Source: Allobosea sp. 47.2.35
GTDB taxonomy: Bacteria > Pseudomonadota > Alphaproteobacteria > Rhizobiales > Beijerinckiaceae
Length of the DNA: 64,000 nucleotides
Assembly (NCBI RefSeq): GCF_024655635.1
Contig: NZ_JANLGI010000008.1
Location: forward strand, 124,001 to 188,000
Direction: 5' to 3'
Shown: positions 51,441 to 62,320 of the stretch, one piece after another
Numbering within the stretch: position 1 is the stretch's first letter
How the letters are laid out: the number at the start of each line of letters is the position of its first letter
Position numbers and translations under genes: made by a program
Notes under the pieces: model-generated
Databases searched by the model: none
What the model was told of the DNA's origin: nothing
What the model saw: only the letters and a program-made list of their open reading frames with translations

Positions 51441-52382
51441 ATGAACGCCTCTTCGTCTCGTGTCGATGCGCGATCCGGCGCCCGTCTCTCATCGGGCCTC
51501 GGCATGCGCCAGAAGCAGGTCCTCTGGGCCTGGTCCTTCCTGGCCGTGCCGGTGCTGTTCTATGCGGTGGTGCGCTTCTATCCGACGCTGGAAGCATTCT
51601 GGATCGCCACCACCAACTGGAACCTGCTGACCAAGCCCTCCTTCATCGGGCTGGCCAATTTCAAGCGCCTGATGGCCGATCCGGTGTTCTGGCAGGTCTT
51701 CCGCAACACCGCGCTCTACCTGCTGCTGGGCACGCCGATCAGCCTGCTGCTCGCCTTCACCATCGCCTATCATCTCGACCGCGTGCGCTTCCTGCACGGC
51801 TTCATCCGGGCTTTGTACTTCCTGCCCTTCCTGACGACCGCGGCGGCGATGGCCTGGGTCTGGCGCTGGTTCTACCAGCCGGTCCCGATCGGCCTGTTCA
51901 ACAACCTGCTCGCCGGCATCGGCATCGCCCAGCAACCCTTCCTGCGCTCGACGACGCAATCGCTGCCGGCCGTGCTGGCGCCCGCGATCTGGGCCGGCCT
52001 CGGCTTCCAGGTCGTGATCTTCATGGCCGGCCTGCGCGCGATCCCGACAACCTATTACGAGGCCGCCCGCATCGACGGCGTCTCGAACGGAACGATCCTG
52101 CGGCGGATCACCCTGCCGCTGCTCAAGCCGACGATCGTCTTCCTCGTCGTCTTCTCCTCGATCGGGTTCCTGCGGATATTCGATCAGGTCTACAACATGA
52201 CCAGCCAGACGAGCAGCGATCCCGGCGGGCCGCTGAATGCCACCAAGCCGCTCGTGCTGATGATCTACCAGACGGCCTTCTCCTCCTTCGACATGGGCTA
52301 TGCCGCGGCCCAGACCGTCGTGCTCTTCCTCGTGCTGCTCGTGGTCTCGCTGCTGCAGCTCAGGCTGCTGAGGGATCGCTGA
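51441..52382 (+). CDS. Sugar ABC importer permease (MalF/UgpA type)
   Basis: 313 residues: cytosolic tail of about 30 residues, six helices, EAA loop YYEAARIDGVSNGTILRRITLPLL. The FIGLANFKRLMADPVFW block after the first helix is characteristic of CUT1 permeases. Stop and the next start share one base. Confidence 0.93.
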   Translation: MNASSSRVDARSGARLSSGLGMRQKQVLWAWSFLAVPVLFYAVVRFYPTLEAFWIATTNWNLLTKPSFIGLANFKRLMADPVFWQVFRNTALYLLLGTPISLLLAFTIAYHLDRVRFLHGFIRALYFLPFLTTAAAMAWVWRWFYQPVPIGLFNNLLAGIGIAQQPFLRSTTQSLPAVLAPAIWAGLGFQVVIFMAGLRAIPTTYYEAARIDGVSNGTILRRITLPLLKPTIVFLVVFSSIGFLRIFDQVYNMTSQTSSDPGGPLNATKPLVLMIYQTAFSSFDMGYAAAQTVVLFLVLLVVSLLQLRLLRDR

Positions 52383-53224
52383 TGAGCGCCGCCGCCTCCC
52401 CCATGGCCCTGCGCATCGAGCCCGGCCGCATCCTCGCCTGGCTGCTGCTCTTCGGTGGCGGCCTGCTGATGGTGACGCCGCTCGCCTTCATGTTCGCGAC
52501 CTCGCTGAAGGATTCCTCCGAGATCTACGATCTCGCCTTCTTCCCGGCCCATCCGACGCTCCAAAACTATGTCACCGTGCTTTCGGACGGCCGCTTCCTG
52601 CGCTGGTTCGCCAATTCCTTCGGCATCGCGGTCGCGGTCACGCTCTCGAACGTCTTCTTCGACAGCCTCGTCGGCTACACCCTCGCGAAGTTCCAGTTCC
52701 GCGGCCGCTATCTCGTCTTCATCGCCATCCTCTCGACGCTGATGATCCCGACCGAGATGCTGGTCATCCCCTGGTACGTCATGGCCAAGAACTTCGGCTG
52801 GCTCGACAGCTACTGGGGCATCATGTTCCCGGGCATGATGACGGCCTTCGGCACCTTCCTGATGAAGCAGTTCTTCGAGACCGTGCCGAACGACTTCCTC
52901 GAAGCCGCGCGCATCGACGGGCTCAACGAATTCGCGATTTTCTGGCGCATCGCCATGCCGCTGGTGACGCCCGCCCTCTCGGCGCTGGCGATCTTCACCT
53001 TCCTCAGCAACTGGACCGCCTTCATCTGGCCGCTGATCGTGACGACCTCCAAGGAACTCTACACCTTGCCGGTCGGCCTCACGAGCTTCGCGGTGGAATC
53101 GCAGGTGCAGTGGGAATTGATCATGACGGGCGCCGCGCTCGCCACCCTGCCGACGCTGACCGTCTTCCTGCTGCTCCAGCGCTATATCGTGCGCGGCGTG
53201 GTCCTCGCCGGTCTCAAGGGCTGA
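52382..53224 (+). CDS. Sugar ABC importer permease (MalG/UgpE type)
   Basis: 280 residues, six helices, EAA loop FLEAARIDGLNEFAIFWRIAMPLV. The opening MVTPLAFMFATSLKDSSEIY is typical of MalG-type partners. Follows its partner with a one-base overlap; the lyase gene starts five bases after its stop. Confidence 0.93.
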   Translation: MSAAASPMALRIEPGRILAWLLLFGGGLLMVTPLAFMFATSLKDSSEIYDLAFFPAHPTLQNYVTVLSDGRFLRWFANSFGIAVAVTLSNVFFDSLVGYTLAKFQFRGRYLVFIAILSTLMIPTEMLVIPWYVMAKNFGWLDSYWGIMFPGMMTAFGTFLMKQFFETVPNDFLEAARIDGLNEFAIFWRIAMPLVTPALSALAIFTFLSNWTAFIWPLIVTTSKELYTLPVGLTSFAVESQVQWELIMTGAALATLPTLTVFLLLQRYIVRGVVLAGLKG

Positions 53225-53229
53225 TTGCC

Positions 53230-54743
53230 ATGACGAAAACCGATCCACGGGCGAGCGACACGTCCGTCTTCCCCGATCCCGTCTACAAGGAGACGGTGCT
53301 TCGCCCGCTCTTCGACGGGGCGAAGACGCATCATGTTGAGAGCTTCCGCGCCATCGATCGCGCCCATCTCGTCATGCTCGCCGAGACCGGCATCCTGCCG
53401 CGCGCCACAGCCGGCCGCATCGCCCGCGCGCTCGCCGAAATCGATGCCGAGATTGACCCGGCCAAGCTGAGCTATGACGGCACGGTCGAGGATTATTTCT
53501 TCCTGATCGAGGCCGAGCTGAAGAAGCGCCTGCCGGCGGACGATGCCGGGCGCCTCCATACCGGCCGCTCGCGCAACGATATCGACCACACCCTGTTCAA
53601 GCTCGCCCTCAAGCCGCGGCTTGACCATGTGGCCGGCCTGCTGCGCGCCCTGATCACCGCGACGCTCGAACTCGCCGAGCGCGAGAAGGCGACATTGATC
53701 GTCGCCTATACCCATGGCCAGCCGGCGCAGCCGACCACCTTCGGCCATTACCTCTCCGCCGCGATCGAAGTGATGCTGCGCGATCACGAGCGGCTGGTGC
53801 AGGCACGCGCCTTGCTCGATCTCTCGCCGATGGGCGCCGCTGCTATCACCACCTCGGGCTTCCCGCTGGATCGCGCCCGCGTCGCGCATCTGCTCGGCTT
53901 TTCCGCCCCGCTGCAGAACTCCTACGGCTGCATCGCCGCAATCGACTACCTCACCGCGACCTACAGCGCGGTCGAACTCGTCTTCCTGCATCTAGGCCGG
54001 CTGATCCAGGACCTGCAGGTCTGGACCGCCTTCGAGGTCGGCCAGCTCTATGTGCCCAACGCCTTCGTGCAGATCTCCTCGATCATGCCGCAGAAGCGCA
54101 ATCCCGTCCCGATCGAGCATCTGCGCCATCTGGCCTCGCAGACAGTGGCGCGCGCCCGAATGGTCAGGGACATCGTCCACAACACGCCCTTCACCGACAT
54201 GAACGACGCCGAGGGCGAAACCAACGAAGCCGGCTACCAGGCCTTCGCGACGGGCGAGCGCGTCCTCAGCCTGCTCGCCGCGCTGCTGCCAGCGCTACAG
54301 GTCGACGGGCGGCGCGTCGCCGAGAACATCCGCCGCTCCTGCATCACCATCACGGAGCTTGCCGACACGCTGGTCCGTTCGGAGGGCCTCTCCTTCCGCA
54401 CAGCCCATGAGATCGCCGCCGATGTCGCGCGTGCGGTGGTGGCCGCCGATGGCGACCTCCCGCGTGACGGCTATGCCCCGTTCCGCAAGGCCTTCCGCGA
54501 GCATGCCGGCCGCGAGCCCGCATTGAACGAGGTCGCTTTTGCCGAGGCCGTCTCGCCCGAGCATTTCGTCGCGGTGCGCGAACGCTTCGGCGGGCCGGGG
54601 CCGCAGGCGCTTGCTGCCGCTTTCGCCGGCTATCGCGGTGTCCTCGTAGCCGCTGGCCTCGCTGCGACCGCGACCGCTGCGCGCGAGGCCTCCGCGCGCC
54701 ATGAACTCGACGCCGCCTTCGCGGATCTGATGGGAGCAGCCTG

Positions 54744-54744
<1 letters not shown>
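53230..54744 (+). CDS. Argininosuccinate lyase-family protein (probable novel substrate)
   Basis: 504 residues of the aspartase/fumarase superfamily, ASL branch. Conserved signatures: HTGRSRND (110-117), the catalytic-base region YTHGQPAQPTT (160-170) and the mobile loop SSIMPQKRNP (283-292) with its catalytic serine. Differences from true argininosuccinate lyase: NDI instead of NDQ after the RSRND motif, THGQ instead of THLQ, and about 40 extra residues. These enzymes eliminate fumarate from N-(dicarboxyethyl) amines. The gene sits inside a sugar importer, kinase and deaminase operon with no arginine genes. I infer a lyase for an N-aspartyl-type sugar conjugate, not arginine synthesis. ATG 53230; the stop overlaps the ATPase start by one base. 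Confidence 0.8.
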
Positions 54745-55816
<1,072 letters not shown>

Positions 55817-55820
<4 letters not shown>

Positions 55821-56764
55821 GCGCAGGCCGCGACCTCGTCCTCAGCATCGGCCGGCTCTACTGCGACATCGTCTTCCGCGGGCTCGACGCGATGCCGCGC
55901 CTCGGCGAGGAACGTTTCGCCGAGACGGTGGCGATCGTGCCGGGCGGCGGCGGCTTCATCACGGCCGCCCATCTCGCCGCGCTCGGAACACGCGCGGGCC
56001 TGCTCGCCCGCCTCGGCACGGACCCGCTCTCCGGCACGCTTGCACCGGCACTGACGGAAAGCGGTGTCGACCTCCGCTGGCTCGAACGCACGCCCGAGGC
56101 CGGCCCGCAGCCGACCGTCGTGATGGTTCAGGACGGCGAGCGCGCCTTCCTGTCGCGGCGCGCCGGCAGCGCCCGCCCGGCGACGCTGGACGCGGCCCTC
56201 GCCGATCCGGCCGCGCGCCATCTCCACATCGCCGAATTCGCGACGCTCGCTGAAATCCCCGACCTGATCGACAGGGCGAAGCGCTCAGGCCTCACCGTCT
56301 CGCTCGACCCGAGCTGGGATGACGACTGGATTCGCCGGCCGGACCTGATCGCGCGCGCCGCCGGCGCCGATATCTTCCTGCCCAACGCAGCGGAGGCGCG
56401 TGCCATCGCCGCTTGCGACGATCTCGATCAGGCAGGAACCCAGCTTGCCCGGCATTTCCCGCTCGTCGTCATCAAGGATGGCAGCAAGGGCGCCCGCATC
56501 TTTGAGCGCGATGACACCATCGCCCTGCCCGCCCCGGAAGGCGGTCCGGTTCTCGATACGACCGGCGCGGGCGACGCTTTCAACGCCGGTTTCCTCGCCG
56601 CCTGGCTCGCCGGGCGCCCGGCCGAACAGGCTCTGGCGGAAGGGATCGCCTGCGGTACCCTGTCCGTCCGGTCCGTCGGCGGGGCCGGAACCCGGCTCCA
56701 TCGCGCCGAAGTCGACGACATCAGCCAGAACCTGCTGCACAGCCATGAGCGGATCGATGCCTGA
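55817..56764 (+). CDS. PfkB-family carbohydrate kinase
   Basis: 315 residues of the ribokinase/PfkB fold. N-terminal glycine pair region IVPGGGGFITAAHLAALG and the C-terminal signature DTTGAGDAFNAGF (247-259) with catalytic Asp253. Family members phosphorylate sugars, nucleosides or fructosyl-amino acids (FrlD, FraD) at a hydroxymethyl group. In this operon it should phosphorylate the product of import or of the lyase before the SIS-domain step. Overlaps the SIS gene by eight bases. Confidence 0.9.
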
Positions 56765-57782
56765 AGCCATTCTCACCCGCGAGGCCGCCGAGGCGGCCGA
56801 GGTCGCCGCCCGTCAGATCTCGGCCAATGCCGACGCGATGGCGCAGCTCGGCGAACGGCTTCGGCGGCGCAAGCCCGCCTTCATCGCGACCTGCGCGCGG
56901 GGCTCCTCCGACCACGCCATGACCTATGGCAAATACCTGCTGGAGCGAACACTCGGGCTGCCGGTCGCCTCGCTCGGCCCGAGCCTGGCTTCCGTCTATC
57001 GCGAAGAACTCGACCTATCCGGCTCCGTCTTCATCGCCGCCTCGCAATCCGGCCGCAGCCCGGACGCACTGCAACTGACCGAGACGGCGAAGCGCGGCGG
57101 CGCGCTGACGGTCGGCCTGATCAACGACATGGACTCGCCGCTGGCGGCACTGGTCGATGTCGCCCTGCCGCTCGCCGCCGGCCCCGAGACCAGCGTCGCC
57201 GCGACCAAGAGCTTTCTCGCCACCGGCATCGCCCTCCTTCACCTCACCGCCGCCTGGAGCAGCGAGCGCGCTCTCGCGGACGCGCTTGTGCGCTCGCCCG
57301 AATTGCTCCGGCAGGCCGGGCTCTGCGACTGGTCGCCCTTCCTCCGGCGCCTTGAACAGGCGACGAGCCTCTATGTCATCGGGCGTGGGCTCGGCCTCGG
57401 CATCGCCCAGGAGATGGCGCTGAAATTCAAGGAAACCTGCCGCATCCATGCCGAGGCCTTCAGCGCCGCCGAGGTGTTGCATGGGCCGCTGGCGCTGGTC
57501 GGGCCGGGCTTCCCGGCGCTCGTCCTCGACCCCGCCGACGAAGGCAGCGAGAGCACGCTTTCCGTCGCCCGCAACTTCGCCGCGCTGGGTGCCGAGATCG
57601 CCTATGCCGGCTCCGATGCGGCACCGGGCATCGCGCTCCCCGTACCGGCCGAGGCCCCGCCCGTGCTGATGCCTCTGCTGCAGGCGCGCGCCTTCTACGG
57701 TGGCATCGCGGCGCTGGCGGCGGCGCGCGGGCTCGATCCCGACCGCCCGCCTCACCTGCGCAAGGTCACACAGACACTTTGA
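56757..57782 (+). CDS. SIS-domain sugar-phosphate deaminase/deglycase (NagB-II/FrlB/GlmS-C type)
   Basis: 341 residues, two SIS domains. CARGSSDHAMTYGKYLLE and IAASQSGRSPDALQLTE form the phosphosugar site of the first; PETSVAATKSF follows; VIGRGLGLGIAQEMALKFKET opens the second; the C-terminus HLRKVTQTL is typical of NagB-II-type deaminases. Members release ammonia or an amino acid from 6-phosphorylated amino sugars or Amadori compounds. ATG 56757 chosen over 56745 for its GAGCGGA site. Partner of the PfkB kinase just upstream, a pairing typical of amino-sugar and fructosyl-amino-acid catabolism. Confidence 0.87.
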   Translation: MPEAILTREAAEAAEVAARQISANADAMAQLGERLRRRKPAFIATCARGSSDHAMTYGKYLLERTLGLPVASLGPSLASVYREELDLSGSVFIAASQSGRSPDALQLTETAKRGGALTVGLINDMDSPLAALVDVALPLAAGPETSVAATKSFLATGIALLHLTAAWSSERALADALVRSPELLRQAGLCDWSPFLRRLEQATSLYVIGRGLGLGIAQEMALKFKETCRIHAEAFSAAEVLHGPLALVGPGFPALVLDPADEGSESTLSVARNFAALGAEIAYAGSDAAPGIALPVPAEAPPVLMPLLQARAFYGGIAALAAARGLDPDRPPHLRKVTQTL

Positions 57783-57866
57783 GCCCCGGCCGATATCGGG
57801 CGAGGTTCCGTCGAAACGCGGCTTGCTCTAGACCGTATGCGGCCTCACGCCTTGGATCGTCAGCTT

Positions 57867-58253
57867 ATGAAACAGCCGCTCACGCCCGCTTCGCTCGCCC
57901 CGCCCTTCGGGCAGTATTCACATGGCATGAAGGCCGACGCGCAGGGCGTCCTGCTGACCTCCGGCCAGCTCGGCATCAACAATGACGGCAGCGTGCCGGA
58001 GGATGCCGGCGAGCAGGCCCGCATCTGTTTCGAAAACATCGCCGCGATCCTGCGCGAAGGCGGCCTGTCGATGGCGAATATCGTGCGCCTCAACGCCTTC
58101 GTCACCGACCGCAAGCATATGCCGGCCTATATGAAGGCGCGCGACGAGGCGCTGGCCGATTGCCCGGTCAAACCCGCCTCGACGCTGGTCATCGTCTCCG
58201 GCTTCAGCCGCCCGGAATTCCTGGTCGAGGTCGAGGCGACGGCCGTCTACTGA
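57867..58253 (+). CDS. RidA/YjgF-family protein
   Basis: 128 residues from ATG 57867; an in-frame ATG at 57837 would add ten residues without a better ribosome site. RidA-fold blocks: PPFGQYSHGM, LLTSGQLGIN, MANIVRLNAFVTDR and CPVKPASTLVIVSGFSRPEFLVEVEATAV. Here the conserved substrate-binding Arg of archetypal RidA appears as KPAS, so it may belong to a Rid subgroup with altered activity. 84 bases after the SIS gene, end of the operon. Likely handles an imine produced in the same pathway. Confidence 0.85.
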   Translation: MKQPLTPASLAPPFGQYSHGMKADAQGVLLTSGQLGINNDGSVPEDAGEQARICFENIAAILREGGLSMANIVRLNAFVTDRKHMPAYMKARDEALADCPVKPASTLVIVSGFSRPEFLVEVEATAVY

Positions 58254-58259
58254 ACCGGC

Positions 58260-58279
58260 CGCCTGCAAGTCCGCAGGCG
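58260..58279. terminator. Hairpin between convergent operons
   Basis: Perfect 7-bp stem CGCCTGC (58260-58266) / GCAGGCG (58273-58279) with a 6-base loop, in the 27-bp gap between the convergent RidA and amino-acid ATPase genes. No T-run on either strand, so termination strength is uncertain. Confidence 0.4.
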
Positions 58280-58280
58280 C

Positions 58281-59012
58281 TCAGTGAGCGCCGGCCTTGA
58301 CGAAATTGGCCAGCTCCGGCGTCTGCGGATTGGCGAAGAGCTCCTTCGACGGCCCACTCTCCCAGATCAGCCCCTGATGCATGAAGATGGTGGTATCCGC
58401 GACGTTGCGCGCGAAACTCATCTCGTGCGTCACCAGCAGCATGGTCATGCCGCCCTTGGCGAGCTTCTCCATCACCAGCAGCACCTCGCCGGTCAGTTCC
58501 GGATCGAGCGCCGAGGTCACCTCGTCGAACAGCATCACCTTCGGCTGCATCGCGAGCGAACGGGCGATCGCGACGCGCTGCTGCTGGCCGCCGGAGAGGT
58601 TGTCCGGATAGCTGTCGAACTTCTCGGAGAGGCCGACCTGCGCCAGCACCTCCTTGGCGAGCGCGAGAGCCTGCGCCTGCGGCACGTTCTTGGTGATCCG
58701 TGGCGAGAGCATGATGTTCTGCCCCACCGTCAGGTGCGGGAACAGGTTGTAGCTCTGAAAGACGATGCCGACATCCTTGCGCAGTTCGCGCAGCTTCGTC
58801 GGGTCCTGCGTCATCATGTGGCCGGCGACCTCGATCTTGCCGGACTGGAAGGTCTCGAGCCCGTTGATGCAGCGCAGCAGCGTCGACTTGCCCGAGCCGG
58901 AACGGCCGATGATCGCGACGACCTGCCCGGCATCGACGCTGAGCGAGACGCCCTTCAGGACGGCCAGCGAGCCGTAGCTCTTGTGGATGTCTTCAATGAG
59001 AACGGCTGGCAT
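58281..59012 (-). CDS. Polar amino-acid ABC importer ATP-binding protein (GlnQ/HisP type)
   Basis: 243 residues, the usual length of the PAAT ATPases, with no TOBE domain. Walker A GRSGSGKST, signature LSGGQQQRVAIARSLAM, Walker B VMLFDEVTSALDPEL, H-loop LVTHEMSFAR. The EVTSALDPE form is diagnostic of GlnQ/HisP proteins. Overlaps the upstream permease gene by 20 bases. Last gene of the GntR-headed operon. Confidence 0.94.
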   Translation of the reverse strand: MPAVLIEDIHKSYGSLAVLKGVSLSVDAGQVVAIIGRSGSGKSTLLRCINGLETFQSGKIEVAGHMMTQDPTKLRELRKDVGIVFQSYNLFPHLTVGQNIMLSPRITKNVPQAQALALAKEVLAQVGLSEKFDSYPDNLSGGQQQRVAIARSLAMQPKVMLFDEVTSALDPELTGEVLLVMEKLAKGGMTMLLVTHEMSFARNVADTTIFMHQGLIWESGPSKELFANPQTPELANFVKAGAH

Positions 59013-59646
59013 TCATCACCTTTTCGAGATGGCGGCTGAGCCGGGAGAGCGGGAAGCAGATCGCGAAATAGATCGCCCCGACCAGCGTGAAGATCTGGAA
59101 GGCCTGATAGGTCGCGTTGTTGACCAGCATGCCGGCACGCATCAGATCGACGAAGCCGACGACCTGGACGATCGAGGTGTTCTTCACGAGCTGGACGAGG
59201 AAGCCGACCGTCGGCGGCAGCGAGATGCGGATCGCCTGCGGCAGGATGACATGGCGGTAGGTCTGCGCCGTCGTATGCGCCAGCGAGGCCGAGGCCTCCC
59301 ATTGCTGGCGTGGCACGGATTCAATCGAGCCGCGCCAGATTTCGGCGAGATAGGCCGAGACATAGATCGACAGCGAAGCGGAGGCTGCGAGGAAGGGCGG
59401 CAATTCGATGCCCAGCGCCGAGAGCCCGTAATAGCTCATGAACAGCACCATCAGCACCGGGATCGACTGGATCACCAGGATGTAGCCGGCCGCAAAACGG
59501 CGCAGCCAGCGGATGCGCGACAGGCGCATGATCGCGAACACGCCCCCGATCGCACCGCCGATGAAGAAGGCGATCGCGGTCAGCGCCAGCGTCCAGCCGG
59601 CGGAGCGCAGGATGAAGAGGGCCTCTGGCCAACCGAAGGTCTGCAT
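58993..59646 (-). CDS. Polar amino-acid ABC importer permease
   Basis: 217 residues, four to five helices in the HisM/GlnP arrangement. EAA-type loop WEASASLAHTTAQTYRHVILPQAIR and the start GWTLALTAIAFFIGGAIGG are family features. Start ATG 59646 shares one base with the stop of the partner permease. Confidence 0.92.
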   Translation of the reverse strand: MQTFGWPEALFILRSAGWTLALTAIAFFIGGAIGGVFAIMRLSRIRWLRRFAAGYILVIQSIPVLMVLFMSYYGLSALGIELPPFLAASASLSIYVSAYLAEIWRGSIESVPRQQWEASASLAHTTAQTYRHVILPQAIRISLPPTVGFLVQLVKNTSIVQVVGFVDLMRAGMLVNNATYQAFQIFTLVGAIYFAICFPLSRLSRHLEKVMNASRSH

Positions 59647-60338
59647 CAGGCGGCCTCCCCATGCGCTTCGGTGAGGCGGGCGAGGCCCGAGACCTGCGGG
59701 AAGAGCCTCCTGCCGAGCCAGTTGAGGAAGAGTTTGAAGGAGAGCGCCAGCACCAGATAGAGCACTGTGACGACGATATAGGTCTCGAACGAGCGGAACG
59801 TGTCCTGCTCGATGATCGCGGCGGTGCCCGACAATTCCTGCACCGAGACGAAGGAGCAGATGCTGGAGGCCAGCATCATCAGCACGAACTGGCTCGACAG
59901 CGCCGGCCAGACCCGGGCGAAGGCCGGCTGCAGCACGACATGCTTCAGCACCTGCCACTTGGTCATGGCGAGCGCGAGCCCGGCCTCGATCTGCGATTTA
60001 TGGATGGAGTCGACGCCGGCGCGGATGATCTCGGTCGCGTAGGCCGCGAGATTGAGCGTCATCGCCAGCAGGGAGGCTTCAAGCCCGTTCAGCCGGATGC
60101 CGATCTGCGGCAGCCCGAAGAAGATCATGAAGAGCTGCACCAGGAACGGCGTATTGCGCATCAGCTCGACATAGGCGTCGACGATATAGCCGGCCCAGCT
60201 GCCTGCGAGGCTACGCAGCGCGGTCATCGCGGTCGCCAGCACGAGGCCGAGCGCGATCGCGACGAAGGACAGCACGATCGTCAGCCAGACCCCGTTCAGG
60301 ATCATCGGCCATTTGGAAAAGACGTCTTGGAAGAGCAA
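59646..60338 (-). CDS. Polar amino-acid ABC importer permease
   Basis: 230 residues of the HisQ/GlnP type: GVWLTIVLSFVAIALGLVLA near the N-terminus, ELMRNTPFLVQLFMIFFGLP, and the EAA loop QIEAGLALAMTKWQVLKHVVLQPA. It forms a heterodimeric channel with the product of 58993-59646. 92 bases separate it from the binding-protein gene; a small hairpin (GATCCG 60411-60416 with CGGATC 60427-60432) at that gene's stop may protect the upstream mRNA. Confidence 0.92.
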   Translation of the reverse strand: MLFQDVFSKWPMILNGVWLTIVLSFVAIALGLVLATAMTALRSLAGSWAGYIVDAYVELMRNTPFLVQLFMIFFGLPQIGIRLNGLEASLLAMTLNLAAYATEIIRAGVDSIHKSQIEAGLALAMTKWQVLKHVVLQPAFARVWPALSSQFVLMMLASSICSFVSVQELSGTAAIIEQDTFRSFETYIVVTVLYLVLALSFKLFLNWLGRRLFPQVSGLARLTEAHGEAA

Positions 60339-60430
60339 TGGCCCGCTCCTTCGGCCTCAGGGGTAGGTCGAGGGTCGTCGGCGCACACTGGGCGCGCCGG
60401 CTTTTCGGCAGATCCGGTGGAAAAGGCGGA

Positions 60431-61234
60431 TCAGAAGGTCGGGAGCGGCGGCAGCGGGCTGCCAACCCACTTCTGGGCGATCGCGTCGAGCTCGCCGTTC
60501 TGCTTGACGTAGTAGATGAAGTTGTTGAGCCACTGGCGCAGCTCATAGGCGTCCTTGCGCATGGTCATCGAGTTCGGCTGCATGCCGAAGACGAACTTGA
60601 GCTCGGTCTCGGTCTCGCCGCGCGCCTTCATGGCGGCGTTGGCCTGCGCGTCCGGGCCGGCAATGGCCTGGACCTGGCCGGAGAACAGCGCCTGCATCGT
60701 GGTGGCGTCGTCCTCGAAGCGCAGGATGGTGAGGTTCAGCTCCTTCTCGCGATTGGTGAACTCGCGCTCGACGCTGGAACCGCGGTTGACGCCAACCTTC
60801 ATGCCCTTGAGATCGACCCAGGTTTTGATCGCAACGTTCTTCTTGGCGTAGATGCCGGTCTGGAAGGCGCTGTAGGGGATCGAGAACATCACCGCCTTGG
60901 CGCGCTCGGGCGTCGGGGCCAGCGTGGCGACGAGGAAGTCGACCTTGTTGGCTTCCAGCGCCGGAATACGGGCCGGCGGGGTGAGCTGCACCAGCTCGAC
61001 CTTCACGCCGAGATATTTGCCGATCAGAGCGATGACATCGGCATCATAGCCGATGGCGTTGCCCTGGGAATCGACCGAGCCATAGGGCGGCGCGCCGATC
61101 AGCACGCCGATCTTGACCGAGCCGCGCTTGATGATGTCGGTGACCGTCTGGGCCGAGGCCTGGCCGGCTGCGAGCATGCCAGCGCCGAGCGCGAGCAAGG
61201 TGCCGGCAATCCGGAGATGCTTGAGCATATTCAT
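60431..61234 (-). CDS. Polar amino-acid ABC importer substrate-binding protein
   Basis: 267 residues with a Sec signal (LLALGAGMLAAGQASA). The mature protein is a class II amino-acid binder (SBP_bac_3): RGSVKIGVLIGAPPYGSVD, GYDADVIALIGKYLGVKVELV, LEANKVDFLVATLAPTPERA. The RTPERA-type Arg/Asp pair positions expected for alpha-amino and carboxyl binding are only partly recognisable (APTPERAK), so the ligand may be a modified amino acid. Adjacent to the hydroxyacid dehydrogenase gene. Confidence 0.9.
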   Translation of the reverse strand: MNMLKHLRIAGTLLALGAGMLAAGQASAQTVTDIIKRGSVKIGVLIGAPPYGSVDSQGNAIGYDADVIALIGKYLGVKVELVQLTPPARIPALEANKVDFLVATLAPTPERAKAVMFSIPYSAFQTGIYAKKNVAIKTWVDLKGMKVGVNRGSSVEREFTNREKELNLTILRFEDDATTMQALFSGQVQAIAGPDAQANAAMKARGETETELKFVFGMQPNSMTMRKDAYELRQWLNNFIYYVKQNGELDAIAQKWVGSPLPPLPTF

Positions 61235-61323
61235 CTGGTGTCTCCTCTGCTGCGGCCTTGCCGCTTGTCATGGCCCGGCTTCTGGCGGCCGGTTCGGGAA
61301 GAAACGGGTCAGCGCATCGACTG

Positions 61324-62301
61324 TCAGGCGCTGGCGCGCACGACGTTGACGAGCGGTTCGCCGGCGAAGCGGCGCTTGATGTTCTCGGCAATGACCCCCT
61401 GCCGGCGGCTGATCGTGCCGCTGGTCCATCCGGACATGTGCGGCGTCATTAAAACGTTTGAAAGATCATGAAAAGGCAGATTCGCAGGCAAGGGTGCGCT
61501 GTCCCCAGCGCTGGGGTAGCGATACCAGGTGTCGATGATCGCCCCGCCGATGCGCCCGGCCTTGAGGGCATCGAACAGCGCCTGCTCATCGATGGTCGGG
61601 CCCCGCCCGACATTGATGACGACGGCGCCCGGCCGCATCGCGGCGAAGGCGGCGGTGCCGAGGATGCCTTTGGTCTCCGCGGTGAAAGGCACGGAGACGA
61701 CGACGACATCGACCGAGCCGCAGAATTCCGCGAGCGCATCGAGCGTGAAGGCACGGTCGACCAGCGGCGAAGCCGGGACAGTGCTACGATTGGCGACATG
61801 GACCTTCATCTCGAAGGCTTTGGCCCGCGCCGCGATCGCCTTGCCGATATGGCCGAAACCGAGCAGGCCGATGGTCTGGCCGGCGATCTCGCCATGGACC
61901 CGTTCCGGCGCGCCGGCCCAATAGGCCCAGTCACCCTGCCGCAGGCGCCGGTCGGCATCGGCGAGCGGGATGTTGCGCGCGAGCAGCGCCGCCATCACGT
62001 ATTCGGCGATCGCCTGCTCATGGCCGAAGCAGTTGCAGACCGCAGCGGTTGCCGGCAGCGCGCCGAGATCGACCATGTCGTAACCGGCGCCCGGCACATG
62101 GAAGAGCTTGAGCCCGGCAGGCGGCGGTAGGCCGGCATCGAACTTCACGCCGACGATGACCTCCGCCTCGGCATAGGCCCTCTGGTCGGCTCCCGCTTCG
62201 AGATGGTCGGGCAGGAGCCGGATCTCGGCCTTATCGCCGACGAGCCCGGCGAAGCCGTGGCTGAACGAGGCGGCATTCTCGCCATGGAAGACAATGCGCA
62301 T
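61324..62301 (-). CDS. D-2-hydroxyacid dehydrogenase-family protein, altered active site
   Basis: 325 residues with the NAD-binding motif LLGFGHIGKAIAARAKAF and the catalytic Arg in INVGRGPTIDE; the late His is in MTPHMSGW. Where the family normally has a catalytic Glu (DVFxxEP), this protein reads IIDTWYRYP, so a Tyr replaces the Glu that orients the histidine. Might still act as a dehydrogenase of a 2-oxo acid related to the imported amino acid, or may have a different role. Located between the GntR gene (19 bp) and the binding-protein gene (89 bp). Confidence 0.82.
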   Translation of the reverse strand: MRIVFHGENAASFSHGFAGLVGDKAEIRLLPDHLEAGADQRAYAEAEVIVGVKFDAGLPPPAGLKLFHVPGAGYDMVDLGALPATAAVCNCFGHEQAIAEYVMAALLARNIPLADADRRLRQGDWAYWAGAPERVHGEIAGQTIGLLGFGHIGKAIAARAKAFEMKVHVANRSTVPASPLVDRAFTLDALAEFCGSVDVVVVSVPFTAETKGILGTAAFAAMRPGAVVINVGRGPTIDEQALFDALKAGRIGGAIIDTWYRYPSAGDSAPLPANLPFHDLSNVLMTPHMSGWTSGTISRRQGVIAENIKRRFAGEPLVNVVRASA

Positions 62302-62320
62302 GATCCGGTGGTCCCTTCCG

